64,000 nt of DNA from Burkholderia pyrrocinia (GTDB lineage Bacteria; Pseudomonadota; Gammaproteobacteria; Burkholderiales; Burkholderiaceae). Below are positions 18,543 through 29,791 of this stretch, one piece after another. The DNA lies in NCBI RefSeq assembly GCF_003330765.1, contig NZ_CP024902.1, positions 2,790,001 through 2,854,000 of the forward strand, in the 5' to 3' direction. Numbering within the stretch: the first letter of the stretch is position 1; each line of letters begins with the position of its first letter. The notes under the pieces were generated by a model. It was not told the DNA's origin. It searched no databases and saw nothing but the letters and a program-made list of their open reading frames with translations. Made by a program: the position numbers and the translations under genes.

Positions 18543-20696
18543 ATGTCCGCATCCGACCTCACCTCCGTGCAGGCTGCGGCGCCGCAAGGCGGCCGCCAGA
18601 TCCTCGTTACGTCCGCACTGCCCTATGCCAACGGGCAGATCCACATCGGCCACCTGGTCGAATACATCCAGACCGACATCTGGGTGCGGACGCTGCGAAT
18701 GCACGGCCATGAGGTCTACTACATCGGCGCCGACGACACGCACGGCACGCCGGTCATGCTGCGCGCGGAAAAGGAAGGCCTGAGCCCGAAGCAGCTGATC
18801 GACCGCGTCTGGACCGAGCACAAGCGCGACTTCGACAGCTTCGGCGTGTCGTTCGACAACTTCTACTCGACCGATTCGGACGAGAACCGCGTGCTGAGCG
18901 AGAAGATCTACCTCGCGCTGCAGGAAGCCGGCCTGATCGCCGAGCGCGAGATCGAGCAGGCGTACGACCCCGTCAAGGAAATGTTCCTGCCGGACCGCTT
19001 CATCAAGGGCGAGTGCCCGAAGTGCCACGCGAAGGACCAGTACGGCGACAACTGCGAGGTGTGCGGCTCGACCTACCTGCCGACCGAACTGCTGAACCCG
19101 TATTCGGTCGTGTCGGGCGCGACGCCGGTGCGCAAGACGTCGACGCACTACTTCTTCCGCCTGTCCGACCCGCGCTGCGAGTCGTTCCTGCGCGAATGGG
19201 TGAGCGGCCTCGCGCAGCCCGAAGCGACCAACAAGATGCGCGAATGGCTCGGCGACGCCGGCGAGGCCAAGCTCGCCGACTGGGACATCTCGCGCGACGC
19301 GCCGTATTTCGGCTTCGAAATCCCGGGCGCGCCCGGCAAGTATTTCTACGTGTGGCTCGACGCGCCGGTCGGCTACTACGCGAGCTTCAAGAACCTGTGC
19401 GACCGCAACGGCATCGACTTCGACGCATGGATCCGCCCGGGCTCGACGGCCGAGCAGTACCACTTCATCGGCAAGGACATCCTGTACTTCCACACGCTGT
19501 TCTGGCCCGCGATGCTCGAGTTCTCGGGCCACCGCACGCCGACCAACGTGTTCGCGCACGGCTTCCTGACGGTCGACGGCGCGAAGATGTCGAAGTCACG
19601 CGGCACCTTCATCACTGCGCAGAGCTACATCGACACGGGCCTGAACCCCGAATGGCTGCGCTACTACTTCGCCGCGAAGCTGAACGCGACGATGGAAGAC
19701 CTCGACCTGAACCTCGACGATTTCCAGGCACGCGTGAACAGCGACCTCGTCGGCAAGTACGTGAACATCGCGAGCCGCGCGGCCGGCTTCCTGATCAAGC
19801 GCTTCGAAGGCCGCGTGCAGGACAGCGCGATGAACCATCCGCTCGTCGCGACGCTGCGCGATGCGATCCCGCAGATCGCCGCGCACTACGAGGCGCGCGA
19901 ATACAGCCGCGCGCTGCGCCACACGATGGAGCTCGCGGACGAAGTGAACGCGTACGTCGACGGCGCGAAGCCGTGGGAACTCGCGAAGGATCCGGCCAAT
20001 GCGGTCGCGCTGCATGAAACCTGCAGCGTGAGCCTCGAGGCGTTCCGCCTGCTGTCGCTCGCGCTGAAGCCGGTGATGCCGCGCGTGGCCGAAGCCGTCG
20101 AGGCGTTCTTCGGGATCGCGCCGCTCGCGTGGGCCGATGCCGCGAAGCCGCTGTCGTCGGAACAGCCGATCAAGGCTTACCAGCACCTGATGACGCGCGT
20201 CGATGCGAAGCAGATCGACGCACTGCTCGCCGCGAACCGCGATTCGCTGCAGGCCGAGGCAACCGGCGCGGCCGCCGCGGGCGCGAACGCCGCGAAGGAT
20301 GCGAAGAACGCCAAGGCGAACGCGAAGCCGGCCGTCGTGAACGGCGCCGACGACGCCCCCATCTCGATCGACGATTTCGCGAAGATCGATCTGCGCATCG
20401 CGAAGATCGTCGCGTGCCAGGCCGTCGAAGGCTCGGACAAGCTGCTGCAGCTCACGCTCGACATCGGCGAGGAAAAGACCCGCAACGTGTTTTCCGGCAT
20501 CAAGTCCGCGTACCAGCCCGAGCAGCTCGTCGGCAAGCTGACGGTGATGGTCGCGAATCTCGCGCCGCGCAAGATGAAGTTCGGCCTGTCCGAAGGGATG
20601 GTGCTCGCCGCGTCAGCCACCGACGAGAAGACCGAGCCGGGCCTCTACATCCTCGAGCCGCACAGCGGCGCGAAGCCCGGCATGCGCGTGAAGTAA
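18543..20696 (+). CDS. metG: Methionyl-tRNA synthetase
   Basis: A 717-aa enzyme that charges tRNA-Met. HIGH is at residues 34-37 and KMSKS at 348-352. The CPxC zinc knuckle pairs (CPKCHAKD and NCEVCG) lie in the connective peptide, followed by the helical anticodon domain. After an Ala/Lys/Asn-rich linker (about 585-615) comes a C-terminal Trbp111/EMAP-type tRNA-binding domain ([20 protein letters not shown]), which in E. coli mediates dimerisation. Length and order match proteobacterial MetG1. Single gene, convergent with tamB across a strong terminator. Confidence 0.98.
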   Translation: MSASDLTSVQAAAPQGGRQILVTSALPYANGQIHIGHLVEYIQTDIWVRTLRMHGHEVYYIGADDTHGTPVMLRAEKEGLSPKQLIDRVWTEHKRDFDSFGVSFDNFYSTDSDENRVLSEKIYLALQEAGLIAEREIEQAYDPVKEMFLPDRFIKGECPKCHAKDQYGDNCEVCGSTYLPTELLNPYSVVSGATPVRKTSTHYFFRLSDPRCESFLREWVSGLAQPEATNKMREWLGDAGEAKLADWDISRDAPYFGFEIPGAPGKYFYVWLDAPVGYYASFKNLCDRNGIDFDAWIRPGSTAEQYHFIGKDILYFHTLFWPAMLEFSGHRTPTNVFAHGFLTVDGAKMSKSRGTFITAQSYIDTGLNPEWLRYYFAAKLNATMEDLDLNLDDFQARVNSDLVGKYVNIASRAAGFLIKRFEGRVQDSAMNHPLVATLRDAIPQIAAHYEAREYSRALRHTMELADEVNAYVDGAKPWELAKDPANAVALHETCSVSLEAFRLLSLALKPVMPRVAEAVEAFFGIAPLAWADAAKPLSSEQPIKAYQHLMTRVDAKQIDALLAANRDSLQAEATGAAAAGANAAKDAKNAKANAKPAVVNGADDAPISIDDFAKIDLRIAKIVACQAVEGSDKLLQLTLDIGEEKTRNVFSGIKSAYQPEQLVGKLTVMVANLAPRKMKFGLSEGMVLAASATDEKTEPGLYILEPHSGAKPGMRVK

Positions 20697-20719
20697 GCCG
20701 AGCGCCCCGCCGCTTGCGC

Positions 20720-20751
20720 AAAGCCCCGCACGATGCGTGCGGGGCTTTTTT
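20720..20751. terminator. Terminator between metG and tamB
   Basis: AAAGCCCCGCACG-ATG-CGTGCGGGGCTTTTTT: a 13-bp stem, A-run on one side and T-run on the other, serving the two convergent genes. Confidence 0.92.
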
Positions 20752-20784
20752 CATGTCCGCGCGGGCGCCGCCGCGCGCCCGCCG

Positions 20785-23700
20785 TCATCGTTGACCGAAC
20801 CAGCGATCGAAGCGCCGCGTGTAGTTCAGGTCGACGCCCTGGAACGTGCCGCCGTACGCGGACACCGACCAGAAGCGCGTCAGGTTGATCGTCGCCTTGA
20901 ACGCGTTGCTCGCCGATTGCAGGCCCTGCTCGAAGCCGAGCACGAAACGCTCGTTGATCGCCTTCGACACCTGCACGACCTGCGGATCGGTCAGGCCGAC
21001 ATCGCTGCGGCCGATCGAGAACTCGTCGAGACCGAAGGTCTGCGCGACGCGCTTGCCGGTCACGCTGCCGAGCAGCCCGAGCGCCGCCGTCATCGTGCCC
21101 TGCTGGCCGACGTTGTTGCCCTGGTCGGTGCCGTGCCCGAACAGCAGCCACGACAGCTTTTCGTTGTCCGTGACGTTCGGCTCCGACACGAGCTTGACCG
21201 TCAGCGACTGGATCGTGCCCGTCACCTGCACGCCGGCTTCGACTTCCTGGTTGCGCCGCATCGCGAGGATGTTGACGCCCGGGTTCGACACGGGGCCGTT
21301 GAACGTGAAGAAACCGTTCTCGACCGCGAGCTTGCGGCCGAACGACGTGTACGTCGATCCTTCCGTCACGCGCACGTTGCCGACCGCGCGCAGCGGCACG
21401 CCCGGCGCGCTCATCACGGTGATCGTGCCGCGCAAGCCGAGATCCGCGCCGTGGCCCTTGAAGCGGAAGTTGTTGCCGAGGCCGATGTCGATGTTGGCGC
21501 GCGGCGCGAGCGACGGCGCCGGCTTGTCCGCGGCCGGCTGCGGCTTCGCGGCCGCGGTGCCCGTCGGTGTCTCGCCGCGCACGGTGCTGTCCGGCCGCAC
21601 GATCACGACATCGTCGGACAGGTGCGGCGCCGAATCCTCGGGCAGGTCGAACAGCGCACGGTCGACGACGAACTTGCCGTCGATCGACAGCGCGCCGCGC
21701 GGCCCGTCGTTCGCGACGGTTGCCTTGCCCGACAGCGACAGCTTGCGGTCCGGCGCCGCGAACAGCTCGAGCTTGTCCGCGACGATGCTCGCGGTCAGGT
21801 CGGGCGCCTCGCCGTCGAGGCGCACGCGGCCGAGCGCGCGCAGCGTGCCGTCGCCGCCGTGGAACTCGACCTGCTGGAATTCGACGAGGTTTTCCGCGAG
21901 CTTCACGCGCACGATACCGTCCTTCAGCTGCACGCCCTGGTCGACGAGTGTCGCGGACAGATCGTCGCCCGTCAGCATCCCCGACAGGTTCGGCTTCACC
22001 GGCGTGCCGGCGACCGTCAGCTTCAGCGCCGCGCGCCCGCCGAGAAGATAGCTCGGGCCGAACAGGTTGCCGGTCGTCTTCAGCGCCGGGATGTCGGCGT
22101 CGATGCGGCCCGACAGCGGGCCATCGTCGACGACCCCGAACACGCCGTCGCGCAGCGCGAACGGCACCGTGACGTTCGCGTCGAGCGTGCCGATCCGGCT
22201 CGCCTTCGCGAGCGCCGTCACGTTGAGCCGGTTGCCGGGCGCGAAGCTTGCGCGCGCGGACAGGTCGGTCAGCCCGAGCGACGCGATGCCGCGCCCGCTC
22301 TCGATCGTCACGTCGCCGCCGCGGCGCTTCACCTGCACGTAGCCCGTCGCGTTCGCGCCGAGCGAGAAATCCCAGTCTGCGTCGAGCACGACGTCGGTCC
22401 GCACCGGCGGCCGCTGGCCCGTCAGCTCCTGGCGGATCTCGAGGAAGCGCGCGATCGACGCGCCGCTCACGGCGCCCGCCGAGCGCATCTGGCCGTGATC
22501 GAACACGAACGACTTCAGGTCGATCGCCGCGCCTTCGAGCGTAAGGCGCGTCGCGCCGAGCGTCACGCGGCCGGCGCCGGCCGACACGGCAAGCGGTGCC
22601 TGCAGCGCGACGGCCGGCGTGCCGCGGTTCGCGAGACGCGTGACGGTGCCGTCCCAGCGCATCCCGTCGCGGTTCTCGACCACACCGCCGTTCGCCGCGA
22701 GCGTCGCGTCGATCACGCGGCCGCCGGCCATCCCGACCGCCGATGCGTCGAGCGTGTGCTTCGCACGCGTGCCGTCGAGGTTCGCGCGCAGCGATTTCAG
22801 CTTCAGCGAGCCGAGCGCGATGTCGGTCGCGTCGGCGGTAAACACGAGTGCGCCGTGCGCGCCGTCGCGGATGTCCGTGCGGCCCTGCGCGGCGCCGATC
22901 CGGTTCGATCCGACGACGACGTGCTCGGCCTTGTAGGTGCCCGTCACGTTCGGATGCGCGAAGCTGCCGGTCAGGTCGCCCTGCGCCTGCACGAGCCCCT
23001 CCACGCCGAAGCCGAGCCGGTCGAGCTGCGGCGCGTCGACAACGAAGCGCAGCCGGTCGCCGGGCGCGCCGAAGCTGCCGCGCAGGTCGACATGGTTGCC
23101 CGCGATCGACAGGGTCGCGTTGCTCGGCAGGATCCGCGAGCCGGCGAGCTGCACGACGCCGGCACCGGTCAGCGGCACGCCGTCGTACAGGCTGTCGCCG
23201 AGCTTGAAGGTCGCCTTCGTCGACACCTGCGGCGCAAACGCACCCGACGCCGTCAACGTGCCCGACACGCGCGTCTCGCCGCGCTTGGCCGGCGCCTTTG
23301 CCGCCTTGCCGCCACCTGCCTTCGGCGCGCTCATCGCGGCGAGCAGCAGCGGATCGAATGCCGTCAGCGTCGCCTTCGCGTCATAGCTCGAATGCGCGTC
23401 GTGGCGGAACACGCCCGTCAGGTCGATACGGCCCTTGGCCGCCGTCACGCGCGCGTCGGTCAGCACGGTCTGCTGCGCCGTCAGCGCGACCTTCGCGCGC
23501 GCACCGAGCGCGAGCTTCGGGTCGTTCAGGTTGAAATCGACGGTCGTCACGTCGCCCGCGAGCGTCACGCCGAGCGGGCCGCCCAGGCGCATCGGCCGCA
23601 GCTCGGCGACGAATGCGTTCAGGTCGAGGTTCGCGACCTTCAGGTCGAAGCGGCCCTTGCCGCCCGTCAGCGTGCCGTTGCCCGTCACGCTGCCGTCGCG

Positions 23701-24816
23701 GATCAGTTTCAGCGCGAGTTCGTCGATCCGCTGCGCGTGCGCGTCGAGATGCACGTTCGCGTGCGCGTCGATCACCGGCAGCAGATGGTCGCCGAGCGTG
23801 CCGGGCTTCGCGTTGACGATCGACACCGGGCCCGTCACCGCGAAACCCTTCGCCGGCGCGGCGCCGGCCGGTGCGGTCACGGGCGCGAGCTCCGCGCGCA
23901 CCGCGAGATCGGCGGCCGGCGCGCCGGGCGCGAGCGCCTGCGGGTTCACGTGATCGAACGCGAGCGACGCGCGCGTGAGCGGCACCGCGCCGAACGGCGC
24001 GGCCTCGACGTGTGCGCGCCCCTTCAGCTTCATCCCGCTCGCGTCGACATCGGCGACCAGCGCCTCGAGCGAGCCCGACACGCGGGCCCGCGCGTCGACC
24101 GGCTCGTCGGACAGCTTGCCCGCGTAGGTGGCTTCGCCCGTCAGCGCGAACGGCTTCACGCCGTCAAGCTTCGCGCGCGCGGTCAGCGCGCCGTACGGCG
24201 TATCGACGCCGTCGAGCACGAGCTCATGGTGACGGCCGTCGCTGCGGCCGTTCAGCGCGAGGTGGTCGAGCTGCGTCGTCGAACCGGCGTCGCGGATCGC
24301 GACGTGATCGACGCGCAGGTCGTCGATCCGCAACTGCAGCGGCAGGCTCAGGTCCTGCGGCGTCGTACTCGGCGTCGACGGCCCCGGCGCGATCCGCACG
24401 TCGATCGTGCCGGCACGAAGATAGGCAATGGACAGCCGCCACGGCGCGCGGGTCAGTGCCCAGCGGCCGTCGAGCCGGTCGATGCGGATCTCGGTGCCGG
24501 CGCCGTCGGGGCTGGTCCATGCGAACCCGCGCAACCGCACGCCGGTCGCGAGCGAGCCGCCTTCGAGCGTGCCCGCGAGCCGTGCGCCGAGCACGCGCCC
24601 GGCCACCTGCCACGCGAGCCGCGTGCCGCGCTCGGTCGTCGCCGCGGCCAGCACGAGCCCGGCCGCCAGCACGACGAGCAGCACCACCGTCGCGAGCGTC
24701 CACGCGACGACGCGCACCGCGCGCCCGCGGCGCGGCGCGCGCGGCGGCGCGTCGGGCGCACTGTCGGGCGAGTCCGGATCGTGAGGCGGCGGCGTGTCGT
24801 TCGGGTCCTTCGTCAT
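20785..24816 (-). CDS. tamB: Translocation and assembly module protein TamB
   Basis: A 1343-aa inner-membrane-anchored periplasmic protein that partners TamA and, as an AsmA-like bridge, takes part in outer-membrane biogenesis and lipid transport. An acidic Pro/Asp-rich cytosolic tail (about 1-30) is followed by one membrane helix (about 34-56). Then comes a very long beta-rich region of repeated short strands, and a conserved C-terminal DUF490/TamB domain of about 350 residues ending LNYTRRFDRWFGQR. Length is typical (E. coli 1259 aa). It begins 28 bases after the tamA stop and shares its operon. The complementary strand is also largely open, a base-composition artefact. Confidence 0.95.
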   Translation of the reverse strand: MTKDPNDTPPPHDPDSPDSAPDAPPRAPRRGRAVRVVAWTLATVVLLVVLAAGLVLAAATTERGTRLAWQVAGRVLGARLAGTLEGGSLATGVRLRGFAWTSPDGAGTEIRIDRLDGRWALTRAPWRLSIAYLRAGTIDVRIAPGPSTPSTTPQDLSLPLQLRIDDLRVDHVAIRDAGSTTQLDHLALNGRSDGRHHELVLDGVDTPYGALTARAKLDGVKPFALTGEATYAGKLSDEPVDARARVSGSLEALVADVDASGMKLKGRAHVEAAPFGAVPLTRASLAFDHVNPQALAPGAPAADLAVRAELAPVTAPAGAAPAKGFAVTGPVSIVNAKPGTLGDHLLPVIDAHANVHLDAHAQRIDELALKLIRDGSVTGNGTLTGGKGRFDLKVANLDLNAFVAELRPMRLGGPLGVTLAGDVTTVDFNLNDPKLALGARAKVALTAQQTVLTDARVTAAKGRIDLTGVFRHDAHSSYDAKATLTAFDPLLLAAMSAPKAGGGKAAKAPAKRGETRVSGTLTASGAFAPQVSTKATFKLGDSLYDGVPLTGAGVVQLAGSRILPSNATLSIAGNHVDLRGSFGAPGDRLRFVVDAPQLDRLGFGVEGLVQAQGDLTGSFAHPNVTGTYKAEHVVVGSNRIGAAQGRTDIRDGAHGALVFTADATDIALGSLKLKSLRANLDGTRAKHTLDASAVGMAGGRVIDATLAANGGVVENRDGMRWDGTVTRLANRGTPAVALQAPLAVSAGAGRVTLGATRLTLEGAAIDLKSFVFDHGQMRSAGAVSGASIARFLEIRQELTGQRPPVRTDVVLDADWDFSLGANATGYVQVKRRGGDVTIESGRGIASLGLTDLSARASFAPGNRLNVTALAKASRIGTLDANVTVPFALRDGVFGVVDDGPLSGRIDADIPALKTTGNLFGPSYLLGGRAALKLTVAGTPVKPNLSGMLTGDDLSATLVDQGVQLKDGIVRVKLAENLVEFQQVEFHGGDGTLRALGRVRLDGEAPDLTASIVADKLELFAAPDRKLSLSGKATVANDGPRGALSIDGKFVVDRALFDLPEDSAPHLSDDVVIVRPDSTVRGETPTGTAAAKPQPAADKPAPSLAPRANIDIGLGNNFRFKGHGADLGLRGTITVMSAPGVPLRAVGNVRVTEGSTYTSFGRKLAVENGFFTFNGPVSNPGVNILAMRRNQEVEAGVQVTGTIQSLTVKLVSEPNVTDNEKLSWLLFGHGTDQGNNVGQQGTMTAALGLLGSVTGKRVAQTFGLDEFSIGRSDVGLTDPQVVQVSKAINERFVLGFEQGLQSASNAFKATINLTRFWSVSAYGGTFQGVDLNYTRRFDRWFGQR

Positions 24817-24844
24817 GCGGTTCGTCGTCGATGAAGCGGTACGT

Positions 24845-26671
24845 TCAGAAAGCGATGCCGAGCGTCAGGTACGGGCGCACGCTATGGTTGCGCAACCCGT
24901 ACGCGACGTCGACGTTGATCGGGCCGACGGGGCTGCGCCAGCGCGCGCCGATGCCGACGCCCGGGTAGAACACCTTCTCGCCCCACGCATCGGTGGCGGT
25001 GCCGATGTCGAAGAACGTCGCGGCGCCCCAGTCGCGGTTGAACCAGTGCTGGTATTCGGCGGTGCCCGTCATCAGGTACTTGGTCGGCAGCACCGAGCCG
25101 TCGACGCTGTTGCCGATGCTCTGGTAACCATAACCGCGCACCGAGTTCGAGCCGCCCGCGCGGAACAGCAGCGACGCGGGCACGCCCGTCGAACTGCCGC
25201 TCGTAAACACGCCGCCGAGCTCCGCACGGAACACGAACAGGTCGCGCTTGCCGACCGGCACGTATTGCTGGCCGCGCGCGTAGCCGCGGATGAAGGTCTG
25301 GTCGGTCGCCACGCCCTTGATCGCGAAACCGGCCTCCGCGTGGATCAGGTTGCCCGAGCGCGGGAACAGCGGATCGTCGACGTTGCGGCGCGTCCATGCC
25401 CATTGCGGCACGAGCGCGCGGCTCGTGGTCGGCCCCGCGCCGTTCTGGTCGAGCCGGTCCTGGTAGTACATCAGCGAATACGCGTAGTCGATGTACTGGC
25501 CGGTGCGCGTGCGCTGCACGCCGACCCGCGCGCTGTAGATGCGCGTGTCCGACACGTTGGTGTTCGTATAGGACGCGAGCACGCTGTTGGTCCAGCCTTT
25601 CTCGCCCGGCGGCATCGACAGCTGGACCTGCCCGTACTGCTGGATCTGGTCGAGCCGGCCCGACACGGTCAGCGGCCACGCGGCGCCAAACGTGTCGAGA
25701 TACGTATAGGAGCCCTGCACGTGCGGGCCCGTGTCGGTTGCAAAGCCGACGCCGCCGCGGATGTTGTTGTACGGGAACTCGCTGACCTTCACGTGCACGG
25801 GCGTGCGCTCGGGCTTCGCCGTATCGTCGCCGACGTCGATCGCGACGCTCGCGTAGTACGGCGTGTTCTGCAACTGCCGCTGCAATTCGGTGATCCGCTG
25901 CACGTCGTAGATTTCGCCTTCCGACAGCGGATTGACGTTCGTGACGATCTTCTCCGGATAGCGGCGCACGCCGTCGACATCGACCTTGCCGATCGTGAAC
26001 GTCGGGCCGCTGTCGAACGTGACCGCGAGCGTCGCGCGCTGCGTACGCGGGTCGATGCGCGCCTCGGACGAGGCGATCTTCGCGCCGAGATAGCGGCGCG
26101 ACTGCAGTTGCTTGAGCGCCGAACCCTTCGCGCCATCCCAGTCGGACTGCGTGAACGGGTCGCCCGGCTTCAGCGAGAACGCGAAACGGGTCGCCGCCTC
26201 CTGTTTCGGATCCTCGGTGTCGATGGGCCCCTTGAACGTCAGATCGACCGTCGACACGACGGTCTGCGGCCCCGGATCGACCGCGATGCGCACGTCGCGC
26301 TTGCCGTCGCGCGTGCGCACGTCGGTGCGCACGACCGGCGAGAAATAGCCGGCCGTCGCGGCCAGGTCGCGCACCTGCTGCGGCGTGGCGGTCACGAGGA
26401 AGTCGAACTGGTCTTCGCTGATGTCGTCGCGTTTCGCGAAGCGCGCGATATCGAGATGCGACTTGAGCAGCTTGCGGATCGAGCGCGGCGCATCGATGTC
26501 GACGTCGTACTTGGCCTGCGCGGGCAACGCGGCGAGCATCGCGATGCAGGCGAGGGCCACGCGCGCGGCCCGGGCCGCCCCGCCGCCGTCACCGCGCCGG
26601 GCGCTGCTGCCGACTGCCTGCCGCCCGGCATCATGCGCCGCGGTTCGTTGCTGGTTCGCGTGACCCGCCAA
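24845..26671 (-). CDS. tamA: Translocation and assembly module protein TamA (Omp85 family)
   Basis: An outer-membrane beta-barrel of the Omp85 family; 608 aa from the chosen start. A signal peptide (hydrophobic part RVALACIAMLAALPAQA) precedes three POTRA domains (about 55-270). A 16-strand barrel follows, with the conserved VRGYGYQSIG motif in the barrel-plugging loop and an aromatic C-terminal residue (LTLGIAF). The start is uncertain. TTG 26671-26669 has GAGGTC about 8 bases upstream but yields a long basic n-region. A GTG just before the hydrophobic core is an alternative. No in-frame ATG precedes the core. The 384-base gap on the left of DUF3460 (26672-27055) holds promoters only. Confidence 0.93.
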   Translation of the reverse strand: MAGHANQQRTAAHDAGRQAVGSSARRGDGGGAARAARVALACIAMLAALPAQAKYDVDIDAPRSIRKLLKSHLDIARFAKRDDISEDQFDFLVTATPQQVRDLAATAGYFSPVVRTDVRTRDGKRDVRIAVDPGPQTVVSTVDLTFKGPIDTEDPKQEAATRFAFSLKPGDPFTQSDWDGAKGSALKQLQSRRYLGAKIASSEARIDPRTQRATLAVTFDSGPTFTIGKVDVDGVRRYPEKIVTNVNPLSEGEIYDVQRITELQRQLQNTPYYASVAIDVGDDTAKPERTPVHVKVSEFPYNNIRGGVGFATDTGPHVQGSYTYLDTFGAAWPLTVSGRLDQIQQYGQVQLSMPPGEKGWTNSVLASYTNTNVSDTRIYSARVGVQRTRTGQYIDYAYSLMYYQDRLDQNGAGPTTSRALVPQWAWTRRNVDDPLFPRSGNLIHAEAGFAIKGVATDQTFIRGYARGQQYVPVGKRDLFVFRAELGGVFTSGSSTGVPASLLFRAGGSNSVRGYGYQSIGNSVDGSVLPTKYLMTGTAEYQHWFNRDWGAATFFDIGTATDAWGEKVFYPGVGIGARWRSPVGPINVDVAYGLRNHSVRPYLTLGIAF

Positions 26672-27055
26672 ATATGACCTCGACCTCGGTAATGTTCGAA
26701 TTGATGGAAAACCCCGTATTTGACCACACGGACGCCGCCGAACCCGCTCACACGCGCGCCAGACGCGCAAAATGCAACATCGTCCGGACGTCATTCTCGA
26801 CAATTTCCACCTCAAAAGAAGAGGACTCGTCTGATTCTCGTTCTCGGTCGCCCCAACCAGGAAGATCGAACCCGCCCGCCCGCGTGCGACGAGCAGATCA
26901 CCGCCGGAACGGTCAAAACGGCAGCGCGCCACGACGCGCAACGCCGGCCCGCGGATTCGACGCGCGATTGGCGCCGGCTGTTCCCCGCGATGCGGTAAAA
27001 TCCCGCCATCGCGAATCCGGCGCATCGTGCGCCGCCCGAAACGGAAAACCCAGCC

Positions 27056-27244
27056 ATGCCGTACCAGTCCGACGTCACGCAGTTCCTGAACCAGCTCAAG
27101 CAGCAGAAGCCGACGCTCGAGGAAGAGCAGCGCAAGGGCCGCTCGCTGCTGTGGGACAAGCAGCCGATCGACCTCGAAGAGCGCACCGAGCAGCAGGAAT
27201 CGCGCGTGACGCAAACGTCGTACGTCTACTACCAGAACTTCTGA
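27056..27244 (+). CDS. DUF3460 family small protein
   Basis: A 62-aa soluble, highly charged protein beginning MPYQSDVTQFLNQLKQQKP and rich in Gln and Glu. It contains RRxLLWDKQ-like GRSLLWDKQPIDLEE, the hallmark of beta-proteobacterial DUF3460. No signal peptide or membrane segment. Function unknown. A -10-like GGTAAAAT lies about 60 bases upstream. It ends 4 bases before scpA, and the two are very likely co-translated, which hints at a role near chromosome segregation; that is inference. Confidence 0.85.
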   Translation: MPYQSDVTQFLNQLKQQKPTLEEEQRKGRSLLWDKQPIDLEERTEQQESRVTQTSYVYYQNF

Positions 27245-27248
27245 CGAC

Positions 27249-28121
27249 GTGAGCGCCGCCGACGAGGCCAGCGCCGCCCGGCAGGGCGACGCAGTCGCCG
27301 CGCCCGCGGGCGCCGATTCGACGCCCGACACGGTCGACGGTGTCGCGGCGTTTGCTCGCCTGTATGGCGAGCCGCTCTTCAAGCTGCCGCAGGATCTCTA
27401 CATCCCGCCCGATGCGCTCGAAATCTTCCTCGAGACGTTCGAAGGCCCGCTCGACCTGCTGCTCTACCTGATCCGCAAGCAGAACTTCAACGTGCTCGAC
27501 ATCCCGATGGCGCAGGTCACTGCGCAATATCTGGGCTACGTCGACCAGATCCGCACGTCGAACCTCGAGCTGGCGGCCGAGTACCTGCTGATGGCCGCCA
27601 TGCTGATCGAGATCAAGTCGCGGATGCTGCTGCCGGTCAAGAAGGCCGACACCGGCGATGAAGCCGAGGATCCGCGCGCCGAACTCGTGCGCCGCCTGCT
27701 CGAATACGAGCAGATGAAGCTCGCCGCGCAGCGCATCGACCGGTTGCCGCAGCTCGGCCGCGACTTCCTGCGCGCCGATGTCTACATCGAGCAAAGCATC
27801 ACGCCGCGCTTCCCCGACGTGAACTCGGACGACCTGCGCGCCGCGTGGGCCGATGTGCTCAAGCGCGCGAAGCTCGTCCAGCACCACAAGATCTCGCGCG
27901 AGGAGCTGTCGGTGCGCGAGCACATGAGCCTGATCCTGCGCCGGCTGCAGAACGCGCGCTTCATGGAGTTCGCCGACCTGTTCGACACGTCGCGCGGCGT
28001 GCCGGTCGTCGTCGTGAACTTCATCGCGATGCTCGAACTCGCGCGCGAATCGCTCGTCGAGATCACGCAGGCCGAGCCGTTCGCACCGGTCTACGTGCGC
28101 CTCGCGTACCTGCCCGCGTAA
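27249..28121 (+). CDS. scpA: Segregation and condensation protein A
   Basis: The kleisin subunit of the SMC-ScpAB condensin that organises the chromosome. 290 aa, starting at GTG 27249, 4 bases after DUF3460. The N-terminal helical domain has the family motif FEGPLDLLLYLIRKQNFNV near residue 60. The middle linker carries NLELAAEYLLMAAMLIEIKSRMLLP, and the C-terminal winged helix ends VYVRLAYLPA. A variable Ala-rich N-terminal leader of about 35 residues precedes the core. scpB is not in the window. Confidence 0.93.
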   Translation: MSAADEASAARQGDAVAAPAGADSTPDTVDGVAAFARLYGEPLFKLPQDLYIPPDALEIFLETFEGPLDLLLYLIRKQNFNVLDIPMAQVTAQYLGYVDQIRTSNLELAAEYLLMAAMLIEIKSRMLLPVKKADTGDEAEDPRAELVRRLLEYEQMKLAAQRIDRLPQLGRDFLRADVYIEQSITPRFPDVNSDDLRAAWADVLKRAKLVQHHKISREELSVREHMSLILRRLQNARFMEFADLFDTSRGVPVVVVNFIAMLELARESLVEITQAEPFAPVYVRLAYLPA

Positions 28122-29231
<1,110 letters not shown>

Positions 29232-29275
29232 CGGGCCGCCCGCCCGCGCCTCTCACGACGCATCACGGAGACACC

Positions 29276-29662
29276 ATGCAGCGCCACATGCTCAAATCGA
29301 AGATCCACCGCGCGGCAGTCACGCACTGCGAGCTGCACTACGAAGGCTCGTGCGCGATCGACGAAGACCTGCTCGAAGCGTCGAACATCGTCGAAAACGA
29401 ACGGATCGACATCTGGAACATCAACAACGGCGAGCGCTTCTCGACGTACGCGATCAAGGGCGAGCGCGGCAGCGGGATGATCTCGCTGAACGGCTCGGCC
29501 GCGCGCCGCGCACAGCTCGGCGACCTCGTGATCATCGCGGCGTTCGCGATGGTCGACGAAGCCGAGCTGCAGGCCGGCTGGAAGCCGAAGCTCGTGTTCA
29601 TCGACGACGGCAACAAGATCAAGGGCCACCGCGATCACGTGCCGACGCAGAACTGGACGTAA
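29276..29662 (+). CDS. panD: Aspartate 1-decarboxylase proenzyme
   Basis: Makes beta-alanine from aspartate for PanC. A 128-aa pyruvoyl enzyme. The self-cleavage site is Gly24-Ser25 in YEGSC, where Ser25 becomes the pyruvoyl group. Lys9, Tyr58-like and [11 protein letters not shown] segments match the family. Starts 44 bases after panC, with GGAGAC before the ATG. panB is not here. Confidence 0.97.
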   Translation: MQRHMLKSKIHRAAVTHCELHYEGSCAIDEDLLEASNIVENERIDIWNINNGERFSTYAIKGERGSGMISLNGSAARRAQLGDLVIIAAFAMVDEAELQAGWKPKLVFIDDGNKIKGHRDHVPTQNWT

Positions 29663-29718
29663 CTTGACCGGCCACCCGCGTGCCGCGGCGCGCGGGCGTG
29701 GCTGCGCCGCTTGCGGTT

Positions 29719-29757
29719 GAAGGGCCGGATCTCGTAAGGCACGGCCCGGCCCTTTCT
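29719..29757. terminator. Possible terminator between panD and parA-like gene
   Basis: AGGGCCGG and CCGGCCCT pair across a 17-base loop, followed by a short T-rich tail. Weak, but placed between convergent genes. Confidence 0.45.
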
Positions 29758-29791
29758 CATTTCGTCGCGCGCCGGCCCGATGGCCGCGCGA

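Noticed and set aside
20737..24834. A 1365-codon open frame on the plus strand opposite tamB
   Set aside because: The protein is Arg/Ala-rich and without family features. TamB on the other strand has full domain support. Such mirror frames arise from extreme third-position GC.
26812..27186. A minus-strand frame across the tamA/DUF3460 gap
   Set aside because: It overlaps the start of DUF3460 and ends in promoter DNA; the translation shows no domain.
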